From Streptomyces sp. NBC_00572 (GTDB lineage: Bacteria; Actinomycetota; Actinomycetes; Streptomycetales; Streptomycetaceae): a stretch of DNA of 64,000 bases. The position numbers and the translations under genes were made by a program. Positions within the stretch are counted from its first letter, which is position 1. The number at the start of each line of letters is the position of its first letter. Location: the NCBI RefSeq assembly GCF_026341815.1, contig NZ_JAPENX010000002.1, forward strand, positions 434,001 through 498,000, given 5' to 3'. Of the stretch, positions 16,832-25,312 are shown in pieces. Under the pieces are notes generated by a model. It did no database searches and was not told the DNA's origin. It saw nothing but the letters and a program-made list of their open reading frames with translations.

Positions 16832-17833
16832 GTGGATCTCGAAGCCGTACGCACCTTCCTCGCCGTCGTGGACTCGGGCCGGTTCCGGGAGGCCGCCGAC
16901 GAGCTGTCGATCACCCAGCAGGCCGTGTCCAAGCGGGTCGCCGCGCTGGAGAGGGAGCTCGGTGTGCGGCTGCTCGACCGGACCGCTCGCGGGGCGGAGC
17001 CGACGATCGACGGGCAGGCGTTCCTGCCGCACGCGCGCGCCCTGCTCCATGCCGAGGCGCGCGCCGTGGCCTCCGTGCGTCCGGGGCGGCGGGCGCTGCG
17101 GGTGGACGTGCTCGGCCGGCGCCTCGCGCCCGCGGCGCTGCTCCAGGGCTTCCACCGGGCGTTTCCGGAGGTCGAGCTGGACGTCGTGACGCTCTTCGAC
17201 GCGGACGCGGCCGTCGCCGCCCTCCGCGCCGGGACGATCGACGCGTCCTTCCGGGCGGTCACCATGCCCGGCCGACGGCTGCCCGAGGGAATCGAGGCGT
17301 TGCCGGTCCTGGACGAGCCGCTCCAGCTCCTGACGGGTCCGGCGCACGTGCTCGCGGGGGCGCGTGCCGTCACGCCCGAGGGGCTCGTCGGGCACCGGAT
17401 CTGGATTCCGGGCATCGTCAGCGGGACCGAGTGGGCCGCCTACTACGCCGACCTCGCCGCCGCGTTCGGTCTCACGATCGAGGTGACGGGCCCGGACTTC
17501 GGCACCGAGCCGCTGCTCGACACCGTCGCGGACACCCCCGAGCTCGCGACCTTCGTCGGTGCGCGGACCCGCCTGGTCTGGCCCGAGGGCCACGGCCTGC
17601 GACGCGTCCCCGTGCACGGGCCGACTCCGGTCTATCCGCACTTCTTGCTGTGGGCCGTGGACAATCCGCACCCCGCGCTGCTCACACTCCGAGCCCACCT
17701 CGCCGCCTCGCCCGAGGCCCCCGGGTCCGCCGTGTCCGCCGACCGGGACGGCGATGTCTGGACCCCGTCCTGGGCCCGGCCCAGGGAGCGTCGCCCGCTC
17801 CCAGAGCCGGTCCGGTCGCCGGACACCCCCTAG
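16832..17833 (+). CDS. LysR family transcriptional regulator
   Basis: A 333-aa regulator. Residues 1-60 are the LysR helix-turn-helix (VRTFLAVVDSGRFREAADEL, ITQQAVSKRVAALERELGV). The remainder is the periplasmic-binding-protein-like effector domain beginning around RALRVDVLGRR. The GTG at 16832 gives the standard N terminus, but only 13 bases separate it from the MITE-like element, so promoter and ribosome site must lie within or be shaped by that element. It is divergent from the MFS transporter, its most probable target. The stop TAG sits in GACACCCCCTAG, the same 12 bases as the element's outer edge. Confidence 0.88.
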   Translation: MDLEAVRTFLAVVDSGRFREAADELSITQQAVSKRVAALERELGVRLLDRTARGAEPTIDGQAFLPHARALLHAEARAVASVRPGRRALRVDVLGRRLAPAALLQGFHRAFPEVELDVVTLFDADAAVAALRAGTIDASFRAVTMPGRRLPEGIEALPVLDEPLQLLTGPAHVLAGARAVTPEGLVGHRIWIPGIVSGTEWAAYYADLAAAFGLTIEVTGPDFGTEPLLDTVADTPELATFVGARTRLVWPEGHGLRRVPVHGPTPVYPHFLLWAVDNPHPALLTLRAHLAASPEAPGSAVSADRDGDVWTPSWARPRERRPLPEPVRSPDTP

Positions 17834-17883
17834 ACTTGAGGGACTCGTACCGCAGGTCAGGTCCAGGGGGAAGGCGGCCGGTG

Positions 17884-18249
17884 ATGAGATGGGACGCCGA
17901 TGCCGTGGTGGGGGTGCTCGTCGTCCTGCTCGGTGCGGGGCTCATGACCGCCGGTGTCCTCTGGAAGGGGCGGGCGGTACGGCCGTTCGCCGCCTCACGC
18001 GCGCGTTCCGTGGCCCAACGGGACTACGCCCGTGATCTGCAGCGGGCGGCCGACCATGTGATCGCGGTGGCCCGCCGGTCCGCCGGCGCGGGTGAACCGG
18101 CGATCGTCACCGTCGAGGCCGTGGTGCGGACCACACAGGAGCGCTACGGCTACGCCGGGGTGGAGCGGCGGCACGCGGCGGCGGCCCTCCGCCGCAGATA
18201 CGAGCAGGGGCGCTGCGCGGTCGACTGCGTCACCGACGCCTACGGCTGA
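17884..18249 (+). CDS. small single-pass membrane protein, unknown function
   Basis: A 121-aa protein with an N-terminal transmembrane helix (VVGVLVVLLGAGLMTAGVLW) and a basic, helical cytoplasmic region that contains two Cys near its C terminus. I recognise no family. GGGGGAAGG precedes the tandem GTG-ATG at 17881/17884, and either could start. The 3' end overlaps the convergent NTF2-like gene by 10 bases. Confidence 0.6.
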   Translation: MRWDADAVVGVLVVLLGAGLMTAGVLWKGRAVRPFAASRARSVAQRDYARDLQRAADHVIAVARRSAGAGEPAIVTVEAVVRTTQERYGYAGVERRHAAAALRRRYEQGRCAVDCVTDAYG

Positions 18250-18653
18250 ACTTCCGTCTCCGGTACGGGCGTTCCCTGGTGGTAGTACATCCGCAGCCCC
18301 GTGCCGGGCGGTGCGGCGGGGTCCCGGCGCCAGAGCGAGCTGCGCCTGGCCCTGTGGCCGTCGTGGAGCGTCTCGTACGTGAGGTGGACGAGGCCGGGTG
18401 CGAGCAGCGTCCCCGAGAGGGCGCTGGGCTCATAGCTCGGTCCGTCCTCCCGAGCGCCGGACATCTCGGGGAGCGCGGCGAGCATCTCCTCGTACGTCCA
18501 GCGCCGGCCGGATGCGCCGACCTCGATGAACTCGGGGTCGAGCAGTGCCGCGGCGCCCGCCCGGGAGACGCGTACGGCCGGGTCCAGGAGCGCCAGTTCA
18601 CCGGCGACGGCCTCGGCGATGTCGGGGTCGTCGGTGGTTCCGAAGCCGGTCAT
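18240..18653 (-). CDS. NTF2-like / DUF4440 domain protein
   Basis: A 137-aa cytoplasmic protein. An early helix pair (AEAVAGELALLDPAVRVS) is followed by LLDPEFIEVGASGRRWTYEEML and by HLTYETLHDGHRARRSSLWRR, the alternating helix and curved-sheet pattern of NTF2-like proteins in the SnoaL/DUF4440 group. Function ranges from small-molecule binding to isomerases. GGGGGAGTG precedes ATG 18653. The DinB gene's stop is 5 bases upstream, so the two are co-transcribed. Confidence 0.72.
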   Translation of the reverse strand: MTGFGTTDDPDIAEAVAGELALLDPAVRVSRAGAAALLDPEFIEVGASGRRWTYEEMLAALPEMSGAREDGPSYEPSALSGTLLAPGLVHLTYETLHDGHRARRSSLWRRDPAAPPGTGLRMYYHQGTPVPETEVQP

Positions 18654-18658
18654 CGGTG

Positions 18659-19168
18659 TCACTCCCCCGTCGTGCCGTCGAGGCGTTCGCGCAGCAGGTC
18701 GGCGTGGCCGTTGTGGCGTGCGTACTCCTCGATCATGTGGGCGAGTACGTAGCGCACGGAGTACGTCTCGCTCTCGCGGGTTCCGGTGACGTCGAGGGAG
18801 TCGGCCGCGGCGACGATCGCGCGGGCGCGCGCGCATTCCTCGCGCCAGACGGTGAACGCCTCGTCGACGTCGGCCTCGTCCACGTCGAAGTCGGCCCAGT
18901 CGGTGGAGCCCGGGGGCGTCCAGGGACTGCGGCTCGACTCGCCGTTGAGAACGTTGCGGAACCAGCCGCGCTCGACCTCGGCCGCATGGCGGACGAGACC
19001 GAGCAGCGAGAGGCCCGAGGGGGCGATCGCCCGGTCCTTCAGCTGCTCCGGCGCGAGCCCCTCGCACTTCAGGGCGAGGGTGTCGCGCTGGAAGTCGAGC
19101 ATGGCCGTGAGGACGGCGCGCTCGTCCCCTGCGTACGGCACGGACGTGCGGTGATCTTGGATCGTCAT
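18659..19168 (-). CDS. DinB family protein (DUF664), mycothiol-transferase-like
   Basis: A 169-aa four-helix protein. The metal-ligand histidines of the DinB fold are visible in LLGLVRHAAEVERGWF and in the C-terminal HMIEEYARHNGHADLLRE. Actinobacterial relatives are zinc-dependent thiol transferases using mycothiol, or are uncharacterised detoxification proteins. It is the first gene of a two-gene unit with the NTF2-like protein. It stands next to, but apart from, the sulfatase operon, from which a terminator hairpin separates it. Confidence 0.85.
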   Translation of the reverse strand: MTIQDHRTSVPYAGDERAVLTAMLDFQRDTLALKCEGLAPEQLKDRAIAPSGLSLLGLVRHAAEVERGWFRNVLNGESSRSPWTPPGSTDWADFDVDEADVDEAFTVWREECARARAIVAAADSLDVTGTRESETYSVRYVLAHMIEEYARHNGHADLLRERLDGTTGE

Positions 19169-19195
19169 GGGTGCATTGTGCCGCCGTCCACGGCC

Positions 19196-19222
19196 GGTGG
19201 CCCGGGATTTTCCCGGGCCACC
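19196..19222 (-). terminator. terminator of the sulfatase operon
   Basis: Perfect 12-bp arms (19196-19207 and 19211-19222) with a 3-base loop lie 16 bases after the sulfatase stop, reading on the minus strand. Confidence 0.75.
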
Positions 19223-19237
19223 CTCGCACGGAAGGGT

Positions 19238-21613
19238 CTACTCGAAGGCGGCGGCGGCCTCCTTGAGCGCGTCGGCGACGGCCTCGGGCGCGTCGGGGCC
19301 GGGGGCTCCGGGGCGGTACGTGACGGACTTCAGGCGGCCGGTGAAGCGGAAGGACCGATGGCGTTCGAAGAGCGGCCAGGAGACGGGGGACTTGCGGTCG
19401 ACGCCGATGCTGATGCCCTGGAAGGGGGCCATGCCGATGAGCTGGTGCACGCTGTCGGGGGCGGCGCGGTGCTCGCCGTCCACGGTGATCGTGAACCGCC
19501 AGCGCAGTCCCTCCTCGGCCGTGGCGGCGAGGAGGATCTCGTGCGGGCCGGGGCCGAGGGGGCCCGCGTCGGTCTCGTGGAGGGTTCCGTACTCGTTGTA
19601 CGCGAGGGCGAGCCGGCCGTTCTCGACGTACAGGCTGTAGCCGCCGCCCTGGTCGCCGTGGGAGACGAGGACGCCGTCCCCGGTCTCGTCGACGGCCACG
19701 GCGATCTCGAAGGAGCGCAGCGAGACGAGCCGGGAGGAGCGGTAGCGCTCCAGCTCGGGGGTGCCGGGCAGCAGGGTGAGGGGGCGGGTGAGGCGCTCCT
19801 CGGCGGGGTTGCGGCGGGCGAGGGCTCCGCTGTGGTCGGGCAGCGGGAAGACTCCGTTGCGCCAGGCGGCGTCCTCCCAGGCCGCGGAGAGTTCCTTGAC
19901 GAGTTCGGGGTGGGCGGCGGCGAGGTCGTGGATCTCGGTGGGATCGGTACGGATGTCGTACAGGGCCCATTCGGAGTCGTCATAGGGGGTGCCGGGCCGG
20001 TGGAGGGTGACGAGCTTGTGGCCGTCGCGGTAGTGGCTGCGGTTGCCGGTCATCTCGCAGTACTGCTCGGGGTGGGTGGAGTCGTGGGCGGGGTCGGCCA
20101 GGACGGGGGTGAAGCTGGTGCCGTCCGGATCCTGGAGCGGGACGCCCCGGCGGCTCTCGGGCCGGGTGAGACCGGCGAGTTCGAGGAGGGTGGGGGCGAT
20201 GTCGGTGACGTACTGGTACTGGGGGCGCAGGCCACGCGAGAGCCGGCCGTCCCTGACGCCTTCGGGCCAGGAGAGGACGAACGGCACGCGGACGCCGCCC
20301 GCGTAGGTGTGGCCCTTGTACAGGCGGAAGGGGGTGTTGGAGGCCATGCCCCAGCCGCGGGGGTAGTGGACGAGGCTGCGGGGGCCGCCGATGAGCTCGG
20401 GGTCGCGGTCGACGTCGGGGTCCCAGTCGCCGGGGAGACGCGGATGGTGGACGAAGCGGCTGAAGTACGAGCGGGTGCCCTCGGCACCGCCCTCGCCGGT
20501 GCCGCCGTTGTCGGAGGTGAAGACGATGACGGTGTTGTCGAGTTCACCGAGGGCGGCGAGGGTGTCGGTGAGCCGGCCGAGGTTCTGGTCGATGTTGTCG
20601 ACGAGGGCCGCGTACACCTCCATGTAGCGGGCATTGAGCCGTTGCTGATCTTCCGTCAGGGAGTCCCAGGCGGGTACGTCGAGTCCGGCCTCGCTGTTGC
20701 GAGCGGGGAGTTCGGTGCCGGGCGGGAAGAGGCCGGCGGCCAGCTGGTCGGCGAAGCGTCGCTCGCGCAGGACGTCCCAGCCCTCGTCGTAGCGGCCGCG
20801 GTGGCGGGCGATGTCCTCGGCCTTGGCCTGGAGAGGGCCGTGGACGGCGTTGTGGGCGAGGTAGAGGAAGAAGGGCTTGTCGGGCTCGTGGGCGCGCAGC
20901 GACTTCACCATGGAGATCGCCTCGTCGGTGATGTCGTCGGTGTAGTAGTAGTCGTCGGCGAACTCGTCGACGTCGAGGGGGCTGTTGTCCCGGACGAGCT
21001 GGTGCGGGTGGAAGAGGCTGGTGAGGCCCTCCAGGACGCCGTAGTACCGGTCGAAGCCCTTCTGGAGGGGCCAGTTGACGCGGTCGTTCGCCGCGTTGGA
21101 GGCGGAGTCGCGGACGAGGTGCCACTTGCCGACGGCGTAGGTGGCGTAACCGGCGTCGTGGAGGAGTTCGGCGAGCGTGGGGATGTCGTCGGCGATCTCC
21201 ATGCCGTAACCGGGGAAGCCGGGGTCGGAGTTGGCGACCATGGCGTAGCCGACGCGGTGCGGGTTGAGGCCGGTGAGCAGGGCGGCGCGGGCCGGCGAGC
21301 AGAGCGGCATGGTGTGGTAGTTGGTGAGCCGGACGCCCTCGTCGGCGAGTCGGTCGAGGACGGGCGTGGGGATCTCGGATCCGAACGGTCCGATGTCGCT
21401 GAAGCCCATGTCGTCGACGAGGACGACGACGATGTTGGGGGCCTTGGCGGGCGGGGTGGTGCGGGTGGGCCAGGCGGGCTCGGACTCGGCGAAGGTACGG
21501 CCGACGCGCCCCGCGAATCCCTCGTAGGGGTCGCGCCTGGTGGCGGCGGCAGGCGGTCCGTCGTGCCGGGGGCCGTCGGTCCGGGTGGCTTCGCGTGGGG
21601 TGCCGGTGGTCAT
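19238..21613 (-). CDS. formylglycine-dependent sulfatase (arylsulfatase family)
   Basis: A 791-aa enzyme. The metal site is NIVVVLVDDMGFSDIG, and the active-site Cys is in MPLCSPARAALLTG (C-S-P-A-R), the form converted to formylglycine. VGKWHL, FVLSWPEG-type and TSDNGG motifs follow in family order, with a C-terminal domain to residue 791. Size and order resemble large arylsulfatases that hydrolyse sulfate esters to free sulfate. No signal peptide is evident, so it probably acts in the cytoplasm on imported ester. ATG 21613 overlaps the maturase stop (ATGA), coupling synthesis of enzyme and activator. It is the last gene of the operon. Confidence 0.93.
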   Translation of the reverse strand: MTTGTPREATRTDGPRHDGPPAAATRRDPYEGFAGRVGRTFAESEPAWPTRTTPPAKAPNIVVVLVDDMGFSDIGPFGSEIPTPVLDRLADEGVRLTNYHTMPLCSPARAALLTGLNPHRVGYAMVANSDPGFPGYGMEIADDIPTLAELLHDAGYATYAVGKWHLVRDSASNAANDRVNWPLQKGFDRYYGVLEGLTSLFHPHQLVRDNSPLDVDEFADDYYYTDDITDEAISMVKSLRAHEPDKPFFLYLAHNAVHGPLQAKAEDIARHRGRYDEGWDVLRERRFADQLAAGLFPPGTELPARNSEAGLDVPAWDSLTEDQQRLNARYMEVYAALVDNIDQNLGRLTDTLAALGELDNTVIVFTSDNGGTGEGGAEGTRSYFSRFVHHPRLPGDWDPDVDRDPELIGGPRSLVHYPRGWGMASNTPFRLYKGHTYAGGVRVPFVLSWPEGVRDGRLSRGLRPQYQYVTDIAPTLLELAGLTRPESRRGVPLQDPDGTSFTPVLADPAHDSTHPEQYCEMTGNRSHYRDGHKLVTLHRPGTPYDDSEWALYDIRTDPTEIHDLAAAHPELVKELSAAWEDAAWRNGVFPLPDHSGALARRNPAEERLTRPLTLLPGTPELERYRSSRLVSLRSFEIAVAVDETGDGVLVSHGDQGGGYSLYVENGRLALAYNEYGTLHETDAGPLGPGPHEILLAATAEEGLRWRFTITVDGEHRAAPDSVHQLIGMAPFQGISIGVDRKSPVSWPLFERHRSFRFTGRLKSVTYRPGAPGPDAPEAVADALKEAAAAFE

Positions 21614-22566
21614 GCGGGGGCGGGTCCTTCCGGGGGCAGCGAGCGGGCGACGCGGAAGCCGCCGTGGCCGGTCGAGGAGTCGGGGGTGTTGTGGGAGCGG
21701 GCGGCGACCCGGTAGCGGTTGCAGTAGGAGGCGTGGCAGAGGTAGGAGCCGCCGCGGATGACGCGCTCGGGGGCCTGGCCGGGCGTCGGACTCTCCCCCG
21801 GCCCGAAGGGGTCGGCGCACCACTCCCAGACGTTGCCCGAAGTGTTGTGGAGGCCGTACCCGTTGGGGGCGTACGCGGTGACGGGCACGGTGCCGATGTG
21901 GCCGCCGGGCCGCTCGGAGCGGTGCGGGAAGGTGCCGAGCCAGGTGTTGCACATCTCCCGGCCGCCGGGGGTGAAGTCGTCACCCCAGGGGTAGCGGGCG
22001 CCGTCGAGGCCGCCGCGGGCGGCGTACTCCCATTCGGCCTCGGTGGGCAGCCGGACCCCGGCCCAGGCGCAGTAGGCGAGGGCGTCGTCGTGACTGATGT
22101 GGACGACGGGGTGGTCGGCGCGGCCTTCGAGGCCGGAGCCGGGGCCCTCCGGGGCGTGCCAGGCGGCGCCGCTGACGCCGAGCCACCAGGGGGCCTGCGG
22201 GACGGCGCCGAGGACGTGGCGTTCGGCGGAGGGGTGGAGCAGCAGGTGGAAGACGAAGGAGGAGCCGAAGCGTTCGGCGTCGGTGCGGTGTCCGGTGGCC
22301 TCGACGAACTCGGCGTAGCGGGCGTTGGTGACGGCGGTGGCGTCGATCGCGAACGGGGCGACGGTCACCTCCCGTACGGGTCCTTCGTGGTCGGCCGGGT
22401 AGCCCTCGCCGAAGGCGTCGCCCATGCGGAAGGTCCCGCCCGGCAGCTCCACCATGGGGTGGAGCCGCGGGGCGGTCCGTACGGTGGGCGACGGGAGGAG
22501 CGCGAAGGTCTCCGGACGGCCGGTGCCGGCCGTGCAGCCACGGCCCGGGGTGCAGCAGGCGCTCAT
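21610..22566 (-). CDS. formylglycine-generating enzyme (sulfatase maturase, SUMF1/FGE family)
   Basis: A 318-aa copper-dependent oxidase that turns the sulfatase active-site Cys into formylglycine. The hallmark catalytic pair is in GGSYLCHASYCNRYRVAAR (Cys-4x-Cys), preceded by VRLPTEAEWEYAARGG and NTSGNVWEWCADPF. The N terminus MSACCTPGRGC is Cys-rich, as in other actinobacterial FGEs. ATG 22566 overlaps the upstream ATPase stop (ATGA), and the gene's own stop overlaps the sulfatase start, so transporter, maturase and sulfatase are translationally linked. Confidence 0.95.
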   Translation of the reverse strand: MSACCTPGRGCTAGTGRPETFALLPSPTVRTAPRLHPMVELPGGTFRMGDAFGEGYPADHEGPVREVTVAPFAIDATAVTNARYAEFVEATGHRTDAERFGSSFVFHLLLHPSAERHVLGAVPQAPWWLGVSGAAWHAPEGPGSGLEGRADHPVVHISHDDALAYCAWAGVRLPTEAEWEYAARGGLDGARYPWGDDFTPGGREMCNTWLGTFPHRSERPGGHIGTVPVTAYAPNGYGLHNTSGNVWEWCADPFGPGESPTPGQAPERVIRGGSYLCHASYCNRYRVAARSHNTPDSSTGHGGFRVARSLPPEGPAPA

Positions 22567-24455
22567 ACGGACACCGCCTCGGCCGGGTGCGGTACGAGCG
22601 GCCGGGCCGTAACCGGTACGGGATCGGGCGCGGCGGCGAGCAGCGCGCGCGTGTAGGGGTCGCGGGGGTGCTCGCACAGCTCGTCGGCGCCACCGGTCTC
22701 CACGATCCGCCCCTCGTGCATCACGGCGATGCGGTGGCTGACCTGGCGCACGACGGCCAGGTCGTGGGCGATGAAGACGAGGGCGAGACCCAGGTCGCGC
22801 TGGAGATCGGTGAGCAGGCCGACGATCTGGGCCTGGACGGAGACGTCGAGCGCCGAGACGGGTTCGTCGCAGATGAGGACGTCCGGTTCCGGGGCGAGGG
22901 CGCGGGCGATGCCGACGCGCTGGCGCTGGCCGCCGGAGAACGAGCGGGGGTGCCGGTCGGCGGCGGCCGGGTCGAGGCCGACGAGACGGAGGAGTTCCGC
23001 GACGCGGGCGGGGCGCTCCCGGGGGGTGCCGATCCCGAAGGCCCGTAGCGGCTCGGCGACGATCTCCCCCACGGTCATACGGGGGTTGAGGGAGGCGTAC
23101 GGGTCCTGGAAGACCATCTGCACCCGGCGGCGTACGGAGTGCAGTTCGATGCGGCCGGGGCGGGTGACGTCCCGGCCGTCCAGGAGGATCCGGCCCGTGT
23201 CGGCGGGGTGGGCGTGGGCGAGGACCCGGGCGAGGGTCGACTTGCCGGAGCCGGACTCGCCGACGATCCCGAGGGTCTCCCCGGCCGCGAGGGTGATCGA
23301 GACGCCGTCCAGGGCGGTGAAGCGGCGGCGGCGGCTCTTGTACGCCTTGTGCACGTCCTCGGCGGCCAGGACGACGGCTCCGGGTGCGGGGCGGTCGATC
23401 CGGGCGGGCGGCGGGGGCGGTGGCAGCGGTTCGGTGCGTTCGGAGGCGGGCAGGCAGGCGGCGCGGACGGTTCCGCCGACGGCGACGAGCGGCGGGGAGG
23501 TGGTGAGGCAGCGGTCCTCGGCCAGGGCGCAGCGGGCGGCGAAGGCGCAGCCGGCGAGCGGGAGGCTCAGGTCGGGCGGAGTGCCGGGGATGCCGGTCAG
23601 ACGGGTGCCGGAGGGGGCGGAGAGCCGGGGCACGGCGGCGAGGAGGCCGGCGGTGTAGGGGTGACGGGGGTGGGTGAGGACTTCGGCGGTGGGGCCGTCC
23701 TCGACGACCGTGCCTCCGTACATGACGAGGACGCGCGCGCAGGCGCGGGCGACGACGCCCATGTTGTGGGTGATGAGGACGACTGCGGTGCCGGTGGTAC
23801 GGGTGAGCTCGCCGAGGAGGGTGAGGATCTCATCCTGAACGGTGGCGTCGAGGGCGGTCGTCGGCTCGTCGGCGAGGAGGACGTCGGGTTCGCCGGCGAG
23901 GGCCATGGCGATGAGGACGCGCTGGCGCTGGCCGCCGGAGAACTGGTGCGGGTGGTCGTCGAGACGCCGCTCGGGGTCCGGGATGCCGACGAGGCCGAGG
24001 AGCTCGACGGCGCGGGCGCGCCGGGCCGCTTTGTCGCGTCCCGCGCGGGGTGTGGCCTTGTCGCGTCCCGCGTCGACGCGTCCCGCGTGGGCGCGGAGCA
24101 CCTCGTCCAGGTGGCGGCCGACGGTGAGGACGGGGTTCAGGGCCGTCATCGGGTCCTGGAAGATCATGCCGATGCGGACTCCCCGTACGGCCCGGAGCCG
24201 GTCCTCCCCGGCTGTGACGAGGTCCTCGCCGTCGAGCCGGACCGAGCCGCCGCTGATCCGGCCGGTGCCGGGCAGCATCCCGAGCAGGGCGAGGGCGGTG
24301 GTGGACTTGCCGGATCCGGACTCGCCGACGACGGCGAGGGTCTCGCCCCGGCGCAGCGTGAACGACACGTCCCGGACGGCACGCAGTCGCCCGCCGGCCG
24401 GGGTGGTGAACTCCACGTCGAGGCCTTGGACTTCGAGGAGCGGTGGGGTTGTCAT
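22563..24455 (-). CDS. ABC transporter ATP-binding protein, two fused NBDs (Dpp/Opp D-F type)
   Basis: A 630-aa protein in which both ATPases of a peptide/nickel-type importer are fused. The first NBD has Walker A GESGSGKST, signature FSGGQRQR and Walker B VLLADEPTTALD. The second has GESGSGKST, FSGGQRQR and VLICDEPVSALD. Each ends with the oligopeptide-type C-terminal region (HPYTAGLLAAVP; DPYTRALLAAAP), and a Cys-bearing segment (CAFAARCALAEDRC) resembles the Fe-S or structural motif of OppD. The first NBD has an unusual repeated linker before its signature. ATG 24455 overlaps the permease stop; GGGAGA lies upstream. Confidence 0.93.
   Translation of the reverse strand: MTTPPLLEVQGLDVEFTTPAGGRLRAVRDVSFTLRRGETLAVVGESGSGKSTTALALLGMLPGTGRISGGSVRLDGEDLVTAGEDRLRAVRGVRIGMIFQDPMTALNPVLTVGRHLDEVLRAHAGRVDAGRDKATPRAGRDKAARRARAVELLGLVGIPDPERRLDDHPHQFSGGQRQRVLIAMALAGEPDVLLADEPTTALDATVQDEILTLLGELTRTTGTAVVLITHNMGVVARACARVLVMYGGTVVEDGPTAEVLTHPRHPYTAGLLAAVPRLSAPSGTRLTGIPGTPPDLSLPLAGCAFAARCALAEDRCLTTSPPLVAVGGTVRAACLPASERTEPLPPPPPPARIDRPAPGAVVLAAEDVHKAYKSRRRRFTALDGVSITLAAGETLGIVGESGSGKSTLARVLAHAHPADTGRILLDGRDVTRPGRIELHSVRRRVQMVFQDPYASLNPRMTVGEIVAEPLRAFGIGTPRERPARVAELLRLVGLDPAAADRHPRSFSGGQRQRVGIARALAPEPDVLICDEPVSALDVSVQAQIVGLLTDLQRDLGLALVFIAHDLAVVRQVSHRIAVMHEGRIVETGGADELCEHPRDPYTRALLAAAPDPVPVTARPLVPHPAEAVSV
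24031..24087 (-). repeat. 27-bp-period in-frame repeat in the double ATPase gene
   Basis: TTGTCGCGTCCCGCG occurs at 24031-24045 and 24058-24072, and a partial third copy ends at 24087. It encodes a repeated AGRDKA-type linker within the helical part of NBD1 and leaves the frame intact. Confidence 0.6.
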
Positions 24456-25309
24456 CGGCGTATCTCCCGGTTCAGTGCCTCGGCGGTCAGGGAGAGGCCG
24501 AGGACGAGCGCGGTCACGGTCACGAGCGGTCCGGCGGCGAAATGCGGGGCCTGGGCGAGATAGGGCATGGACTGGCTGAGGACGGCTCCGAGGGTGGGTT
24601 CGGGGGGCCGGACGCCCACGCCGAGGAAGCTCATCGCGCCTTCGATGAAGACGGCGACGGTGAGGGAGACGGCGATCTGGACGACGAGCGGGTCGGCGGC
24701 GTTGGGCAGGATGTGCCGGGTGAGGATCCGGCCGCCCGAGATGCCGCCGACGCGGGCGGCCGTCACGTACTCCCGGCCGCGCTGCACGAGGATCCCGGTG
24801 CGCAGGAGCCGCCCGAAGACGGGGATCTCGGCGAGCGCGATGACGAGGATCACGGGGAGCCGGCCGGGGCCGAGGACGGCGGTGACGGCAAGCGCGAGGA
24901 TCAGTCCGGGGAAGGCGAGGATCAGGTCGAAGGTGCGCTGGACGACGGTGTCGGCGATCGGGTGGGCAGCTGCCGCCAGGGCGAGGAGGCAGCCGAGGGC
25001 GGCGCCGAGCGGCACGGCGACGACGATGATGCCGAGGTCCGCGCGGATGCCGTGGAGCAGCCGGGCGAGGAGGTCGCGGCCCAGGTCGTCGGTGCCGAGC
25101 AGATGGCCGGCGGTGCCGGGCGGGGCGAGCGCCAGGCCGCTCTGGTCGGTGGGGCCGTGTCCGGCGAGGAGCGGCGCGAGGAGTCCGGCGAGGACGACCA
25201 GGCCGACGAGGGCGAGTCCGGTGCGGCCGCGGGCGGTGGCGAGAGCGGCCCGGTAGGGGTGGCGGGCCTTGTGGGCGTGCGGCGGGTGGGCCGTTGTCTG
25301 GGTGGTCAT
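24452..25309 (-). CDS. ABC transporter permease (DppC/OppC type)
   Basis: A 285-aa inner-membrane protein with about six helices. The N-terminal cytoplasmic segment leads to a first helix, followed by GHLLGTDDLGRDLLARLLHG, the diagnostic DppC/OppC motif. The EAA loop that docks to the ATPase is EYVTAARVGGISGGRILTRH. It works with the adjacent DppB-type permease to form the channel. The stop overlaps the ATPase start; its own ATG is 3 bases from the preceding stop. Confidence 0.92.
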   Translation of the reverse strand: MTTQTTAHPPHAHKARHPYRAALATARGRTGLALVGLVVLAGLLAPLLAGHGPTDQSGLALAPPGTAGHLLGTDDLGRDLLARLLHGIRADLGIIVVAVPLGAALGCLLALAAAAHPIADTVVQRTFDLILAFPGLILALAVTAVLGPGRLPVILVIALAEIPVFGRLLRTGILVQRGREYVTAARVGGISGGRILTRHILPNAADPLVVQIAVSLTVAVFIEGAMSFLGVGVRPPEPTLGAVLSQSMPYLAQAPHFAAGPLVTVTALVLGLSLTAEALNREIRR

Positions 25310-25312
25310 GGG

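Noticed and set aside
18545..21715. A 1056-aa plus-strand open frame opposite the sulfatase
   Set aside because: The minus strand carries all sulfatase motifs and operon overlaps; the plus product is low-complexity Gly/Val/Glu sequence.
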